Assembly: GCA_019118605.1 (NCBI GenBank)
Contig: DWYP01000032.1
Coordinates: 62,001 to 126,000 of the forward strand
DNA: 64,000 bases
Reading direction: 5' to 3'
Origin: Candidatus Alistipes faecavium
GTDB taxonomy: Bacteria > Bacteroidota > Bacteroidia > Bacteroidales > Rikenellaceae
In this document: positions 18,143 through 27,417 of the stretch, one piece after another
Layout of the letters: each line of letters begins with the position of its first letter
Numbering within the stretch: position 1 is the first letter of the stretch
Translations under genes and position numbers: made by a program
Notes under the pieces: model-generated
What the model saw: the letters and a program-made list of their open reading frames with translations, nothing else
Database searches by the model: none
What the model was told of the DNA's origin: nothing

Positions 18143-18859
18143 TTATTCGGTAATTTTCTTCAGTCGCGCCAAAATCTCCTCATAGGCTTCGCGGACACGC
18201 CCCAGGTCGCGGCGGAAACGGTCCTTGTCGAGCCGCTCGTTGGTGGTCATGTCCCACAGACGGCACGTGTCGGGCGACACCTCGTCGGCCAGCATGATCT
18301 CCCCGTCCGGCGTACGGCCGAACTCGATCTTGAAGTCGATCAGCCGGATGTTCATCCGGGCGAACAGATCCTTCAGCACCTCGTTGATGCGCGCCGTCAT
18401 CGCGTAGATGCGCTCCAGCTCCTCGTAGGTCACAAGCCCCAGCGCCACGGCGTGGTGGTCGTTGATCAGCGGATCGCCCAGCTCGTCCCGCTTGTAGCAG
18501 ATGTCGATGATCGTGTTCGAAGGTTGCGTGCCCTCCTCGATGCCCAGACGCTGGGCCATGGAGCCCGCAATGACGTTGCGCACGATTACCTCCAGAGGTA
18601 TGATCTCCACACGGCGGCACAACTGGTCGCGGTCGTTGAGCGTCTCGATGTAATGGCTCCTTATCCCGGCTTTCGCAAGCTCCCGGAAGAGAATCGTCGA
18701 AATGGCGTTGTTCACCACCCCCTTGCGCTCGATCGTGGCCTTCTTGATGTTGTTGAATGCCGTCGCCGTATCCTTGTAACGAAGGATGATCTTTTCGGGA
18801 TCGTCCGTCAGAAAGACCTGTTTCGCCTTGCCCTCATAGAGCATTTCGAGCTGTTTCAT
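18143..18859 (-). CDS. purC: SAICAR synthetase
   Basis: Joins aspartate to CAIR with ATP (step 7). The 238 residues match the compact bacterial form. It begins [16 protein letters not shown] and shows [41 protein letters not shown], the LIDFKIEFG metal/substrate motif and [14 protein letters not shown]. It is preceded by the operon's longest internal gap (77 bases after purL), which contains short direct repeats. Confidence 0.95.
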   Translation of the reverse strand: MKQLEMLYEGKAKQVFLTDDPEKIILRYKDTATAFNNIKKATIERKGVVNNAISTILFRELAKAGIRSHYIETLNDRDQLCRRVEIIPLEVIVRNVIAGSMAQRLGIEEGTQPSNTIIDICYKRDELGDPLINDHHAVALGLVTYEELERIYAMTARINEVLKDLFARMNIRLIDFKIEFGRTPDGEIMLADEVSPDTCRLWDMTTNERLDKDRFRRDLGRVREAYEEILARLKKITE

Positions 18860-18865
18860 GTCTGT

Positions 18866-18921
18866 TTTATGCTTTATGCTTTTATGCTTGTGTGTTTGTG
18901 CCGTTTATACAGTTTGTGCCG
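18866..18921. repeat. short direct repeats in the purL-purC spacer
   Basis: Three copies of TTTATGC (18866, 18873, 18881) lie just upstream of the purC start, followed by two copies of GTTTGTGCCG (18894-18903 and 18912-18921) 18 bases apart. They could be operator half-sites or simply low complexity; no TAnnTTTG promoter box was seen here. Confidence 0.4.
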
Positions 18922-18936
18922 CCTGACCTCCGGGTG

Positions 18937-21900
18937 CTACTCCTCCTTGCGGAAATACGACACCGCGTTGCGGAACAGGCTCTGCTCCTTGTTGCCCGCG
19001 ATGTTCTTGAAGAGGTTCTCCTCCCAGCGCTCCGTATGGCCCATCTTGCCGAGGATCTGCCCATCCTTCGAGACGAGGCCCTCGATGGCGTACGACGACC
19101 CGTTGGGGTTGTACGGCGCCTCGGAGGTCGGGTTCCCCGCGGCGTCGGCATACTGGAAGGCTACCTGCCCCGCAGCAAAGAGCTCCCGGGCCAGCTCCTC
19201 GCTGACCACGAACTTCCCTTCGCCGTGGCTGACGGCGATCGAATGCAGATCGCCCAGGCGGAATCCCTTCAGCCACGGGGAGTTCGTCGTCGCCACGCGC
19301 GTGGTGACGATCTGCGAGATGTGGCGGTTGATGTCGTTGCGGAACAGCGTCGGCGACTCGCGCGTCACCATGCCCAGGCGTCCGTAGGGCAGCAGTCCCG
19401 ACTTCACAAGCGCCTGGAATCCGTTGCAGATGCCCAGGATCAGGCCCCCGCGGTCGAGCAGGGCGTGGATCTCGTCGCGGATGTCGCGGTTGTTCAGCAC
19501 GTTGACGATGAACTTCGCACTTCCGTCTGGTTCGTCTCCCGAGGAGAAACCGCCGCTCAGCACGAAGATGTGCGCCCGGCGGATCTGCTCCTTCATCCGC
19601 TCGATCGAGCGCAGGATGTCGTCCCCGGCGATGTTGCACAGCACGCCCATCTCCACCTCGGCGCCCGCGCGGCGGAACGCCTTGGCCGTATCGTAGTCGC
19701 AGTTCGTGCCCGGGAAGACCGGAATGTAGACCCGCGGATGCTCGACCGCCTCACCCGGGTAGGTGAAGCTCCTTGCCGCAGGCTCCGAAGTCATCACCGC
19801 AGCCGTATTGGCACCCTTGTCGGGGTAGACCGCCGCAAATTTCCCGGTATTGGCACGGTAGAGTTCCTCGAGAGGCATGCGCTCGCCGCCGACCGTGATC
19901 GCTTCGTCGCAGACCGTGAATCCCACCAGTTCGGCATGCGGGTATTCGAGCGTGCCCTCGCACTCCACGAGGATCGAACCGTAGGAATAGTCGTAGAGCG
20001 TCGACTCGTCGGCCTGCACATCCACGCCGATGCCGTTCCCGAAGGCCATCTTCGCAAGTCCCTCGGCCACGCCGCCGAAGCCCACGGACCACGCCGCGAG
20101 GATCTTGCCCGCGGCAATCTGCTCGCTCACGAACGTGAAGTTCCGCTTGAGCTGCGACGTGTCGGGCATGCGGTTCTCGAGCGGCGTGTGGCGCACGAGG
20201 TAGATCCGGTGCCCCGCGCCCTTCAGGTCGGTCGAAATGACCGTCCGCGCGTCGACCGTCGTGATGCCGAAGGCCATCAGCATCGGAGGTACGTTGATAT
20301 TCTGGAAGGTTCCCGACATCGAATCCTTGCCGCCGATCGACGGAAGGCCCAGTTCGACCTGCATCTTCAGCGCCCCGAGCAGTGCCCCGAGCGGCTTGCC
20401 CCACGACTCCGCGTTGCGCGTCATGCGCTCGAAGTACTCCTGGTAGGAGTAGCGCATGCGGTCGTAGCGCGCACCTGCGGCCACGACCTTCGCGGCGGCC
20501 TCCACGACGGCATACGCCGCACCGTGGTAGGGGCTCCACGAAGCAACATAGGGGTTGTAGCCGAAGGCCATGATGCTCGCCGTGTCGGTATACCCGTCGG
20601 TCGGGAGCTTCTGCACCGAGACCTGCGTCTCGCTGCGCTGCGTGCGCCCGCCGAAGGGCATGAGCACCGTCGAGCGGCCGATCGTCGAGTCGAACATCTC
20701 GATCAGCCCCCGCTGCGAGACGACGTTGTTGTCCTTCAGGTTGTTGGCGAAGCGTTCGGCAACAGTCCCACCCTCCGGACGGCGCGCAAAGGGGTTGCGG
20801 TCCTCCACCGCCCCGATCTTCGCCTCGGCGTAGTGTTTCGCCCCGGCGCTGTCGATGAACGCGCGGCTCAGATCCACGACCTTCCGCTCGCCTTTGAACA
20901 TCCGCATGCGCGCCGTATCCGTGACGTCGGCCACGTGCACCGCCTCGATGTTCTCCTCGCGGCAGTAGTCCATGAACGCCTCGACGTCCTTCGCCTCGAC
21001 CACCACGGCCATGCGCTCCTGCGACTCGCTGATGGCCAGCTCCGTGGAGTTCAGGCCGCTGTATTTCGTCTTCACACGGTCGAGGTAGATGTCCAGGCCG
21101 TCGGCCAGCTCGCCGATCGCCACGCTGACGCCTCCCGCACCGAAGTCGTTCGATTTCTTGATCAGGCGCGTCACCTCCGGACGGCGGAACAGACGTTCCA
21201 GCTTCCGCTCCTCCGGGGCATTGCCCTTCTGCACCTCGCTGCCGCACGTCTCCAGCGAGCGGGCGTTGTGCTCCTTCGACGAACCCGTCGCACCGCCGAT
21301 GCCGTCACGGCCCGTGCGGCCGCCGAGCATGATGATCCGGTCGCCCGGTGCGGGACGCTCGCGGCGGACGTTCTCGGCCTTCACGGCCCCGACCACGGCC
21401 CCGACCTCCAGGCGCTTGGCCACGTAGTCGTCGTAGTAGATCTCCCGCACGTGCGTCGTGGCAAGGCCGATCTGGTTGCCGTAGCTCGAGTAGCCCGCGG
21501 CGGCCTTCTTCGAGATGACGCTCTGCGGCAGCTTGCCCGGAAGCGTCTCGCTCACCTTCTGGTAGATGTTCCCGGCACCCGTCACGCGCATCGCCTGGTA
21601 GACGTAGCTGCGCCCCGACAGCGGGTCGCGGATCGCGCCGCCCAGGCACGTCGAAGCGCCTCCGAAGGGCTCGATCTCCGTCGGGTGGTTGTGCGTCTCG
21701 TTCTTGAACTGAAGCAGCCACCGCTCCGTCTGCCCGTCGACGTCGACGTCGACATAGATCGAGCAGGCGTTGTTCTCCTCCGAGACCTCCAGGTCGTCGA
21801 GCAGCCCCTTGTGGCGCAGGTAGCGCGCGCCGATCGTCGCGATATCCATCAGGCAGACGCTCTTGTGCTCGCGCCCCAGCTCGCGGCGGATCCGCAGGTA

Positions 21901-22653
21901 GAGTGCCAGCGACCCCTCGATCTCCTCCCGGGCGAACGACTCCTCGACGGTGATGCCCTCCAGTTCGGTCGTGAAGGTCGTATGGCGGCAGTGGTCGCTC
22001 CAGTAGGTATCCAGGATCCGAAGCTCCGTCTCGAAGGGGTCGCGCCCCTCCTCGCGGAAATATTTCACCACCTCGCGAAGGTCGTCGGCGTTCATCGCCA
22101 GGCCCATTTTCGCGCAGCAGCTCTCCAGCTCCCCGTCGTCCATGCGCGTGAAGCCCTCGAGCACCTCGACGGGTTTCACCTCGGCCTGCTCCATGTCGGT
22201 AAGGCGCGAGAGATCCTTCTCGCGCGACTCCACGGCGTTGATGTAGTAGTGGCGGATCTTCGCTAGGTCCTCGTCGCTCACCCCGCCGTCGAAAAGCAGC
22301 AGCTTCGACGAGCGGATGTTCACCTGCGCATCGGGCTCGATCAGCCGCACGCAGTCGACGGCCGAGGCGGCACGCTGGTCGAACTGCCCCGGAAGGTATT
22401 CCACGGCGATGTACTTGCGGCCCGCGAGGTCGCACGTATCGCGCACCTCGTCGGTCACCACCTCCCCGAAAACCGTGTAGCGGCTCTTTTCGAGCAGCTC
22501 CGGAGTGAATCCGAAAAGGTCGTAGACGTTCAGCAGGCGCAGTTCGCCCAGCTGCAGATTCAGGTTCGCGTTCAACTCGCGGCGGAGGCTCTCGGCCTCA
22601 ACCCGGAAACGGGGGAGTTTCTCGACGAAAATTCGGTAGTTGGTCGTATTCAT
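18937..22653 (-). CDS. purL: phosphoribosylformylglycinamidine synthase, single-chain
   Basis: Converts FGAR to FGAM using glutamine and ATP (step 4). The 1238-residue single-chain form carries a PurS-like N-terminal region, two AIRS-like halves in the middle (NHPTEIEPFGGASTCLGG, GGRTGRDGIGGATGSS, GLPSIGGKDSMSGTF) and a C-terminal class I glutaminase from about residue 970. That domain starts FPGTNCDYDTA and holds Cys1076 in LGICNGFQ, with His1206 and Glu1208 in GHTERW. The large form explains the absence of separate purQ and purS. The purK stop lies 48 bases upstream of its start. Confidence 0.96.
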   Translation of the reverse strand: MNTTNYRIFVEKLPRFRVEAESLRRELNANLNLQLGELRLLNVYDLFGFTPELLEKSRYTVFGEVVTDEVRDTCDLAGRKYIAVEYLPGQFDQRAASAVDCVRLIEPDAQVNIRSSKLLLFDGGVSDEDLAKIRHYYINAVESREKDLSRLTDMEQAEVKPVEVLEGFTRMDDGELESCCAKMGLAMNADDLREVVKYFREEGRDPFETELRILDTYWSDHCRHTTFTTELEGITVEESFAREEIEGSLALYLRIRRELGREHKSVCLMDIATIGARYLRHKGLLDDLEVSEENNACSIYVDVDVDGQTERWLLQFKNETHNHPTEIEPFGGASTCLGGAIRDPLSGRSYVYQAMRVTGAGNIYQKVSETLPGKLPQSVISKKAAAGYSSYGNQIGLATTHVREIYYDDYVAKRLEVGAVVGAVKAENVRRERPAPGDRIIMLGGRTGRDGIGGATGSSKEHNARSLETCGSEVQKGNAPEERKLERLFRRPEVTRLIKKSNDFGAGGVSVAIGELADGLDIYLDRVKTKYSGLNSTELAISESQERMAVVVEAKDVEAFMDYCREENIEAVHVADVTDTARMRMFKGERKVVDLSRAFIDSAGAKHYAEAKIGAVEDRNPFARRPEGGTVAERFANNLKDNNVVSQRGLIEMFDSTIGRSTVLMPFGGRTQRSETQVSVQKLPTDGYTDTASIMAFGYNPYVASWSPYHGAAYAVVEAAAKVVAAGARYDRMRYSYQEYFERMTRNAESWGKPLGALLGALKMQVELGLPSIGGKDSMSGTFQNINVPPMLMAFGITTVDARTVISTDLKGAGHRIYLVRHTPLENRMPDTSQLKRNFTFVSEQIAAGKILAAWSVGFGGVAEGLAKMAFGNGIGVDVQADESTLYDYSYGSILVECEGTLEYPHAELVGFTVCDEAITVGGERMPLEELYRANTGKFAAVYPDKGANTAAVMTSEPAARSFTYPGEAVEHPRVYIPVFPGTNCDYDTAKAFRRAGAEVEMGVLCNIAGDDILRSIERMKEQIRRAHIFVLSGGFSSGDEPDGSAKFIVNVLNNRDIRDEIHALLDRGGLILGICNGFQALVKSGLLPYGRLGMVTRESPTLFRNDINRHISQIVTTRVATTNSPWLKGFRLGDLHSIAVSHGEGKFVVSEELARELFAAGQVAFQYADAAGNPTSEAPYNPNGSSYAIEGLVSKDGQILGKMGHTERWEENLFKNIAGNKEQSLFRNAVSYFRKEE

Positions 22654-22701
22654 CTATTGTTCGGTTTGTCTTGTTCTTCTTGAGCTTCCTGTTTTCCGGC
22701 C

Positions 22702-23793
22702 CTAACGCACGAAGCGCGCCGCCCAGCGGGCCTCGTACTCCGCGCCGCTCAGGCCGACGAAGGTGATGTGTCCCATCTTGCGCTTCGGACGGCTCTCCGT
22801 CTTGCCGTAGATGTGGACGTAGGTGTCGGCGTGCCCCTCCGACTCGACCGCACACGCCGCCTCGAGGTCCTGACCCAGGATATTTTTCATGACCGTGGGC
22901 GCTATCAGCTGCGGCTCCTGCAGCGGCTCGCCCGTAAGGTAGCGCACCAGTTCGCGGAACTGGTTGGTCGTGCACCCCTCGATGGTGTAGTGGCCCGAGT
23001 TGTGGGGCCGCGGGGCCATTTCGTTGAAGTAGATCTCCCGCCCGCGGAGGAAGTACTCGATGGCGAGGATCCCCTCGTAGCCGCAGTCGCGCATGAAGCG
23101 CTCGCTCTGGGTCTTCAGGCGCCCGAGCACCTCCGGATCGGCCGCGGCCGGGACGATCGAGAGGTCGAGGATCCCGTCGCGGTGGATGTTCCGACCCACG
23201 GGGAAGCTCACGACCCTCTCCCGGTCGGCGACCATCACGATGCTCGCCTCCGAGTCGAAGGGAATGAACTCCTCGAGGATGCAGGGTACGGTGAGCAGCG
23301 GAAGCGCCCGTTCGATGTCGGACTCGCTCCGCAGCACGGCCTGTCCGTGGCCGTCGTAGCCCAGTGTGCGGGTCTTCAGCACCGCCGGGAGGCCCAGTTC
23401 GCGCACCGCGGCGCGCAGCGACGCCTCGTCGTCGACCGCCGCGAAGCGCGGCGTCTGCAGCCCGTGGTCGCGGGCGTTGCTCTTCTCCCGCAGGCGGTCC
23501 TGCGAATCGTACAGCGGGCGGTAGCCCTGCGGGATGTTGTATTTCTCGCTCAGCGGGATGAGAATGTCGCCCGGGACGTTCTCGAACTCGTAGGTCACGG
23601 CATCGCTCCGGCGGCACAGCTCCTCGAGGGCCGCGGCATCGTCGTAGGCCGCGACGAGATGGTCGTCGCACACCCGGAAGGCCGGGGCATCGGGTGCCGG
23701 GTCGAGCGCAACGGCACGCACGCCGAGCACATGGGCCTGCTCGGCGATCATCAGTCCCAGCTGTCCCCCGCCGATGATTCCGATCGTCTTCAT
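22702..23793 (-). CDS. purK: N5-carboxyaminoimidazole ribonucleotide synthase
   Basis: An ATP-grasp enzyme that carboxylates AIR with bicarbonate. The 363 residues start at the ATG giving [15 protein letters not shown]; the frame is open much further upstream but there overlaps purE. Recognisable motifs are YEFENVP, LKTRTLGYDGHGQAV, ILEEFIPFDSEASI, EYFLRGREIYFNEMAPRPHNSGH and EGCTTNQFRELVR. Its start overlaps the purE stop by one base (TGATG), typical of coupled purEK. Confidence 0.95.
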   Translation of the reverse strand: MKTIGIIGGGQLGLMIAEQAHVLGVRAVALDPAPDAPAFRVCDDHLVAAYDDAAALEELCRRSDAVTYEFENVPGDILIPLSEKYNIPQGYRPLYDSQDRLREKSNARDHGLQTPRFAAVDDEASLRAAVRELGLPAVLKTRTLGYDGHGQAVLRSESDIERALPLLTVPCILEEFIPFDSEASIVMVADRERVVSFPVGRNIHRDGILDLSIVPAAADPEVLGRLKTQSERFMRDCGYEGILAIEYFLRGREIYFNEMAPRPHNSGHYTIEGCTTNQFRELVRYLTGEPLQEPQLIAPTVMKNILGQDLEAACAVESEGHADTYVHIYGKTESRPKRKMGHITFVGLSGAEYEARWAARFVR

Positions 23794-24260
23794 CACAGCT
23801 CGGATTTCAGCACGTCGGAGGTCTGTTTGGCACGGAAGGCGTCGAGCTTCGCGGCAAGCGCCTCGTCCTGCAGCGCGAGGATCGACACCGCGATCAGCGC
23901 GGCGTTCTTCGCCCCGTTGATGGCCGTCGTGGCGACCGGAACGCCCGCGGGCATCTGCACGATCGACAGCAGCGAATCCAGGCCGTTGAGTGCCCGCGAC
24001 TTCACGGGAACGCCCACCACCGGCAGCGGCGTCATCGACGCCACCATGCCCGGGAGATGCGCGGCGCCGCCCGCCCCGGCGATGATCACCCCGATGCCGC
24101 GGCTCTTGGCCGTCTTGGCATATTCGCACAGCAGATCGGGCGTGCGGTGGGCGCTGACGACCCGTTTCTCGAATTCGACGCCGAACTGTTCGAGCATCGC
24201 AACGGCCTCGGACATCACTTCGTAGTCGCTCACCGAGCCCATAATTACGCCAACTTTCAT
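23793..24260 (-). CDS. purE: N5-CAIR mutase
   Basis: Moves the carboxyl group of N5-CAIR to C4, giving CAIR. The 155-residue product has the class I signature: [37 protein letters not shown] and PVVGVPVKS. The adjacent purK supports class I rather than the direct AIR carboxylase. It is the first gene of the purine operon and is preceded by a structured leader of about 270 nt with an intrinsic terminator ending about 50 bases before the ATG. Confidence 0.95.
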   Translation of the reverse strand: MKVGVIMGSVSDYEVMSEAVAMLEQFGVEFEKRVVSAHRTPDLLCEYAKTAKSRGIGVIIAGAGGAAHLPGMVASMTPLPVVGVPVKSRALNGLDSLLSIVQMPAGVPVATTAINGAKNAALIAVSILALQDEALAAKLDAFRAKQTSDVLKSEL

Positions 24261-24303
24261 AGTTATCGAGTTTATAATCGAGTGTACAATGTTTCAGGTT
24301 CTC

Positions 24304-24531
24304 CGGACAAAAAAGCAGACCGCCACGACATCGCATTTGTCATGGCGGCCCGTAGCTATCCGCGCATATGGCGCACCGAATCTTGCTGTGCGAACCGATC
24401 CTGCTGCCCGTGTGCCGAAAAGCGGACAACATACCCTGCCTCCCATTGCCCTCGCAATCGTTTCCGGGCCCCGGAGTCGGTATGACAGGCATCATGCATC
24501 GCCAACAACAAATCTGGTAAATGTTAAAACA
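24304..24531 (-). promoter_or_regulatory. structured 5' leader of the purine operon (candidate riboswitch/attenuator)
   Basis: The predicted transcript starts near 24531. Nested stems form a compact fold: CATACC with GGTATG (plus 24479-24484 and 24430-24435), CTCC with GGAG (24473-24476 and 24440-24443) and a 5-bp hairpin (24445-24449 with 24454-24458). A long-range alternative would pair TGTCAT (24482-24487) with ATGACA (24338-24343), and GGCCCG (24465-24470) with CGGGCC (24347-24352). It shares bases with both the first stem and the terminator. I could not match ZTP, PRPP, guanidine, purine, THF or cobalamin motifs. A 6S-like RNA, or a leader peptide ending near 24353, are alternatives. Confidence 0.55.
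24309..24348 (-). terminator. intrinsic terminator in the purE leader
   Basis: On the minus strand an 11-bp stem (CCGCCATGACA with TGTCGTGGCGG, one G-T pair) closes a 7-nt loop (plus 24320-24330 with 24338-24348) and is followed by six U residues (24309-24314). It lies upstream of the purE ATG, so it is an attenuator for the purine operon. It may also stop read-through from pyrB. Confidence 0.8.
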
Positions 24532-24537
24532 ACGTTA

Positions 24538-24568
24538 CAAAAATAGCGGTTTCGGCGCGACTTTCAAA
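24538..24568 (-). promoter_or_regulatory. purine operon promoter
   Basis: On the minus strand there is TTTG (plus 24565-24568), a 19-nt spacer and TATTTTTG (24538-24545), an exact fit to the Bacteroidota consensus. The start is expected near 24531, leaving a leader of about 270 nt before purE. Confidence 0.8.
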
Positions 24569-24620
24569 ATATTTCGTCGCAGATTCTATCGACAATTTAT
24601 CCACATTCGCACCCGGCGCC

Positions 24621-25706
24621 CTACCGCGCCTTCGATTCGCAGTAGGCGCAGCGGCACGTCCCGTCGGGCATCCGCCGGAACAGCCTGTCGACATCCTCCG
24701 TCGCCGAGATGCAGCGCCGGTTCGAGCACTCCAGCTCGTTGACGATGTACTCCTCGCTGAAAACCGGGGTGTGCACAAAGGGCCGGTTCTCGTCGGCCCG
24801 GCGCAGAAGAGTGAGAATCAAGGCCATACGCACAAACTTGCCGTTCTCGACCTGCCGGAAGTAGGCCGCGCGCGGATCGTTGTCCACCGCACGCGTGATC
24901 TCGTTCACTCGCGGCAGCGGGTGAAGGATGATCATGTCCCGCTTCGCCGTGCGCAGCTTCTCGGGGTTGAGCACGAAGCTGTTCTTCACGCGGTCGAACT
25001 CCTCCTCGTCGAGGAACCGCTCCTTCTGTACGCGCGTCATGTAGAGCACGTCCAGCTCGGGCATCACCTCCTCCATCGTGCGCACCTCGTGGAACTCCAG
25101 CTTCGAGTTCTCCGACATCTCCGCCAGCATGTAGTCCGGAAGGCGCAGCTCCTGCGGCGAAATCAGGAAAACACGGATCCCCTCGTAGCGCGACAGCGCC
25201 TTGATGAGCGAGTGCACCGTGCGGCCGAACTTCAAATCGCCGCAGAATCCGATGGTCATGTGGTCGTAGCGTCCCTTCTCGCGCTTGATCGTCAGCAGGT
25301 CGGTAAGCGTCTGCGTGGGGTGCGAGTGGCTACCGTCCCCGGCGTTGATGACCGGGATCCCGGCATACTGCGACGCCACGAGCGGAGCTCCCTCCTTGAA
25401 GTGGCGCATGGCGATGATGTCCGCGAAGCAGCGGATCACACGCACGGTGTCGGCCACGGTCTCACCCTTCGAAACCGATGAGGAGTTCGCGTCCGAAAAG
25501 CCGATCACCTGGCCCCCCAGCTCGAGCATCGCCGAGGTAAAGCTCAGGCGCGTACGCGTCGAGGGTTCGTAGAAGAGCGTCGCCAGCTTCTTGCCCTTGC
25601 ACACCTCGCTGTATTTGGTGCGGTTGGCGATGATGTCCTCCGCCAGGGCCACGATCTGCTCGGTCTCCTGCACCGTCAGATCGGTCGGGTCTATCAGATG
25701 TCGCAT
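24621..25706 (-). CDS. pyrB: aspartate carbamoyltransferase with a PyrI-like zinc-binding tail
   Basis: Catalyses carbamoyl phosphate + aspartate to carbamoyl aspartate. Residues 1 to about 310 are a complete catalytic chain: [10 protein letters not shown] (49-56), [34 protein letters not shown] and [10 protein letters not shown]. The 361-residue product continues about 50 residues past a normal PyrB. This tail has Cys327, Cys332, Cys351, Cys353 and Cys356 in [11 protein letters not shown] and CRCAYCESK, closely resembling the C-terminal zinc domain of the regulatory subunit PyrI. The nucleotide-binding domain of PyrI is absent and no separate pyrI was seen. It is the last gene of the pyrimidine operon. 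Confidence 0.93.
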   Translation of the reverse strand: MRHLIDPTDLTVQETEQIVALAEDIIANRTKYSEVCKGKKLATLFYEPSTRTRLSFTSAMLELGGQVIGFSDANSSSVSKGETVADTVRVIRCFADIIAMRHFKEGAPLVASQYAGIPVINAGDGSHSHPTQTLTDLLTIKREKGRYDHMTIGFCGDLKFGRTVHSLIKALSRYEGIRVFLISPQELRLPDYMLAEMSENSKLEFHEVRTMEEVMPELDVLYMTRVQKERFLDEEEFDRVKNSFVLNPEKLRTAKRDMIILHPLPRVNEITRAVDNDPRAAYFRQVENGKFVRMALILTLLRRADENRPFVHTPVFSEEYIVNELECSNRRCISATEDVDRLFRRMPDGTCRCAYCESKAR

Positions 25707-25718
25707 CGTATGGGGTTT

Positions 25719-26351
25719 TTATCGGTTCATCCACGATTCGTCCGACGGATTGTCGCGGAACTTCAGAAGCCGCGCCTTGTCCTCGGGTTTGATGTAGCCC
25801 TCGGCGGCCGCCACGTCGACCAGTGCGTCGAGGTTCGAGAGACTGTAGTTGGTCACCCCGGCCGCGGCCAGACGATCGAGGCCCTTCTTCATCCCGTAGG
25901 TGAAGATCGAAGCCACGCCCAGCACCTCGGCACCCGCCTCGCGCAGCGCCTCGACCACCTCGATGCACGACCCGGCCGTCGAGATCAGATCCTCGATCAC
26001 CACGACCTTCTGGCCCTTCTCAAGGCGTCCTTCGATCTGGTTGCCGCGCCCGTGGTCCTTCGAACCCGAGCGCACGTAGCCCATCGGAAGGTCGAGGATC
26101 GTCGCCGTGATGGCCGCATGGGCGATTCCGGCCGTCGAGGTGCCCATCAGCACCTCCGCCTCGGGGTACTTCGTGCGGACGATCTCCGCAAGCCCCGCCT
26201 CGACGTGCTTGCGGACCTCCGGGGCCGTAAGCGTCAGGCGGTTGTCGCAATAAATCGGGCTCTTGATGCCGCTGGCCCAGGTGAACGGCTGCTCGGGGCG
26301 CAGGAACACCGCGCCGATCGACAGCAGGTCTTTTGCAATAGCTTTTTCCAT
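25719..26351 (-). CDS. pyrE: orotate phosphoribosyltransferase
   Basis: Makes OMP from orotate and PRPP. The 210-residue product starts at the ATG giving [30 protein letters not shown] is the orotate-binding N-terminal signature, [17 protein letters not shown] the flexible loop and [14 protein letters not shown] the PRPP motif. It lies 12 bases before pyrB and 35 after the glutaredoxin gene. In two-chain organisms PyrE and PyrF act consecutively; here they flank the glutaredoxin gene. Confidence 0.95.
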   Translation of the reverse strand: MEKAIAKDLLSIGAVFLRPEQPFTWASGIKSPIYCDNRLTLTAPEVRKHVEAGLAEIVRTKYPEAEVLMGTSTAGIAHAAITATILDLPMGYVRSGSKDHGRGNQIEGRLEKGQKVVVIEDLISTAGSCIEVVEALREAGAEVLGVASIFTYGMKKGLDRLAAAGVTNYSLSNLDALVDVAAAEGYIKPEDKARLLKFRDNPSDESWMNR

Positions 26352-26386
26352 TATTTTCGTGTTTGTACGTTTCGTCGTCCTGTTGC

Positions 26387-26647
26387 CTACTCCAGCGCAC
26401 GGCGAAGCACCCGCTCCACCTCCTCGGGGTAGATGCCGCCCTCGTGCACCTTTTCGCCGCCGACGTAGAACGTCGGCACATAATAATAGTCGTAACGATC
26501 GGCCACCGCAGGCTGCTCCGACTCCTCGATCATCTCGATTTCGATCGGGGCAAGTTCCGGATGGGCGGCTTTCGCCTCCTCGATGTAGCGCAGCGCCTTC
26601 TTGCAGAAGGGGCACGTCTTCAGGTAGAAGAGTTTGACGGGTTTCAT
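26387..26647 (-). CDS. glutaredoxin-like protein inside the pyr operon
   Basis: A cytoplasmic thiol-disulfide protein of 86 residues with a glutaredoxin fold: [17 protein letters not shown] with the redox CPFC at the N-terminus, the cis-Pro loop VPTFYVGG and the C-terminal [14 protein letters not shown]. It is placed between pyrF and pyrE with spacings of 50 and 35 bases, so it should be co-transcribed. No known step of UMP synthesis needs a glutaredoxin. A redox role for the Fe-S protein PyrK, the zinc tail of PyrB or ribonucleotide reduction is conjecture. Confidence 0.82.
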   Translation of the reverse strand: MKPVKLFYLKTCPFCKKALRYIEEAKAAHPELAPIEIEMIEESEQPAVADRYDYYYVPTFYVGGEKVHEGGIYPEEVERVLRRALE

Positions 26648-26697
26648 GACGTTTTTCGATTATGGTTTCGAGGTCGCGCCGCAAAAAGCCCGCCGGA

Positions 26698-27402
26698 CTA
26701 TCCGACGAACTCCCGCAGGCAACGCCGATAGGCCGCAACAGGGTCGGCAGCCGCCGTGATCGGGCGCCCCACGACGATGAAGTCCGAGCCGATCTCGCGC
26801 GCACGCGTCGGAGTAGTGATGCGCACCTGGTCGGCAGCCTCGCCGTCGGCAAAGCGGACTCCCGGCGTGACGGTCAGGAAGTCCGCACCGCAGGCCTCGT
26901 GCACCATCCCCGCCTCGAGCGGCGAGCAGACCACGCCGTCGAGACCCGCCGTCCGCGCATTGCGCGCGTAGTGGACGATCGTGTCGTTGATCGACGCCCC
27001 GATGAGCAGTTCGTCGCGCATGCGCTCCTCGCTCGTCGAGGTGAGCTGCGTCACGGCGATCAGCAGCGGACGCGTGCCGTCGGCGCGCGTCAGCCCCTCG
27101 CGCGCGGCCTTCATCATCTCGATCGTCCCCGCAGCGTGGACGTTGCACATGTCCACGTCCAGGCGCGAAAGCACGGCCATCGCCTTCTTCACCGTGTTGG
27201 GGATGTCGTGCAGCTTCAGGTCGAGAAACACCTTGTGCCCCTGGGCCTTGATCGCCCGGACGATCCCGGGGCCCTCGGCATAGAAGAGCTCCATGCCCAC
27301 CTTCAGAAAGGGTTTGCGCTCCTCGTCGCGGAACAGGTCGAGGAAGCGGAACGTGTCGCCCGCCGACTTGAAGTCACAGGCTATGATTACATCGCGTTTC
27401 AT
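26698..27402 (-). CDS. pyrF: orotidine-5'-phosphate decarboxylase
   Basis: Decarboxylates OMP to UMP, the last step. The 234 residues match the type 1 enzyme. The catalytic segment [15 protein letters not shown] holds the Lys-Asp-Lys-Asp array, preceded by VIIACDF and KVGMELFY and followed by [24 protein letters not shown] and FIVVGRPIT. It lies 15 bases after pyrD and 50 before the glutaredoxin gene. Confidence 0.95.
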   Translation of the reverse strand: MKRDVIIACDFKSAGDTFRFLDLFRDEERKPFLKVGMELFYAEGPGIVRAIKAQGHKVFLDLKLHDIPNTVKKAMAVLSRLDVDMCNVHAAGTIEMMKAAREGLTRADGTRPLLIAVTQLTSTSEERMRDELLIGASINDTIVHYARNARTAGLDGVVCSPLEAGMVHEACGADFLTVTPGVRFADGEAADQVRITTPTRAREIGSDFIVVGRPITAAADPVAAYRRCLREFVG

Positions 27403-27417
27403 TTATTTTTGAGGGTT

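Noticed and set aside
18892..22266. A 1124-codon open frame on the plus strand
   Set aside because: Antisense to purL; composition is that of a shadow frame, with no signal peptide, motif or promoter.
24353..24502. A possible leader peptide frame in the purE leader, starting near 24500 and ending just before the terminator
   Set aside because: Open frames of this length are common at this GC content, there is no run of informative codons, and the RNA pairing evidence is stronger. It is kept only as an alternative for the leader's mechanism.
24304..24531. ZTP (pfl), guanidine/PRPP (ykkC), THF, FMN or cobalamin riboswitch identity for the purE leader
   Set aside because: The conserved core words of these classes were looked for and not seen on the minus strand.
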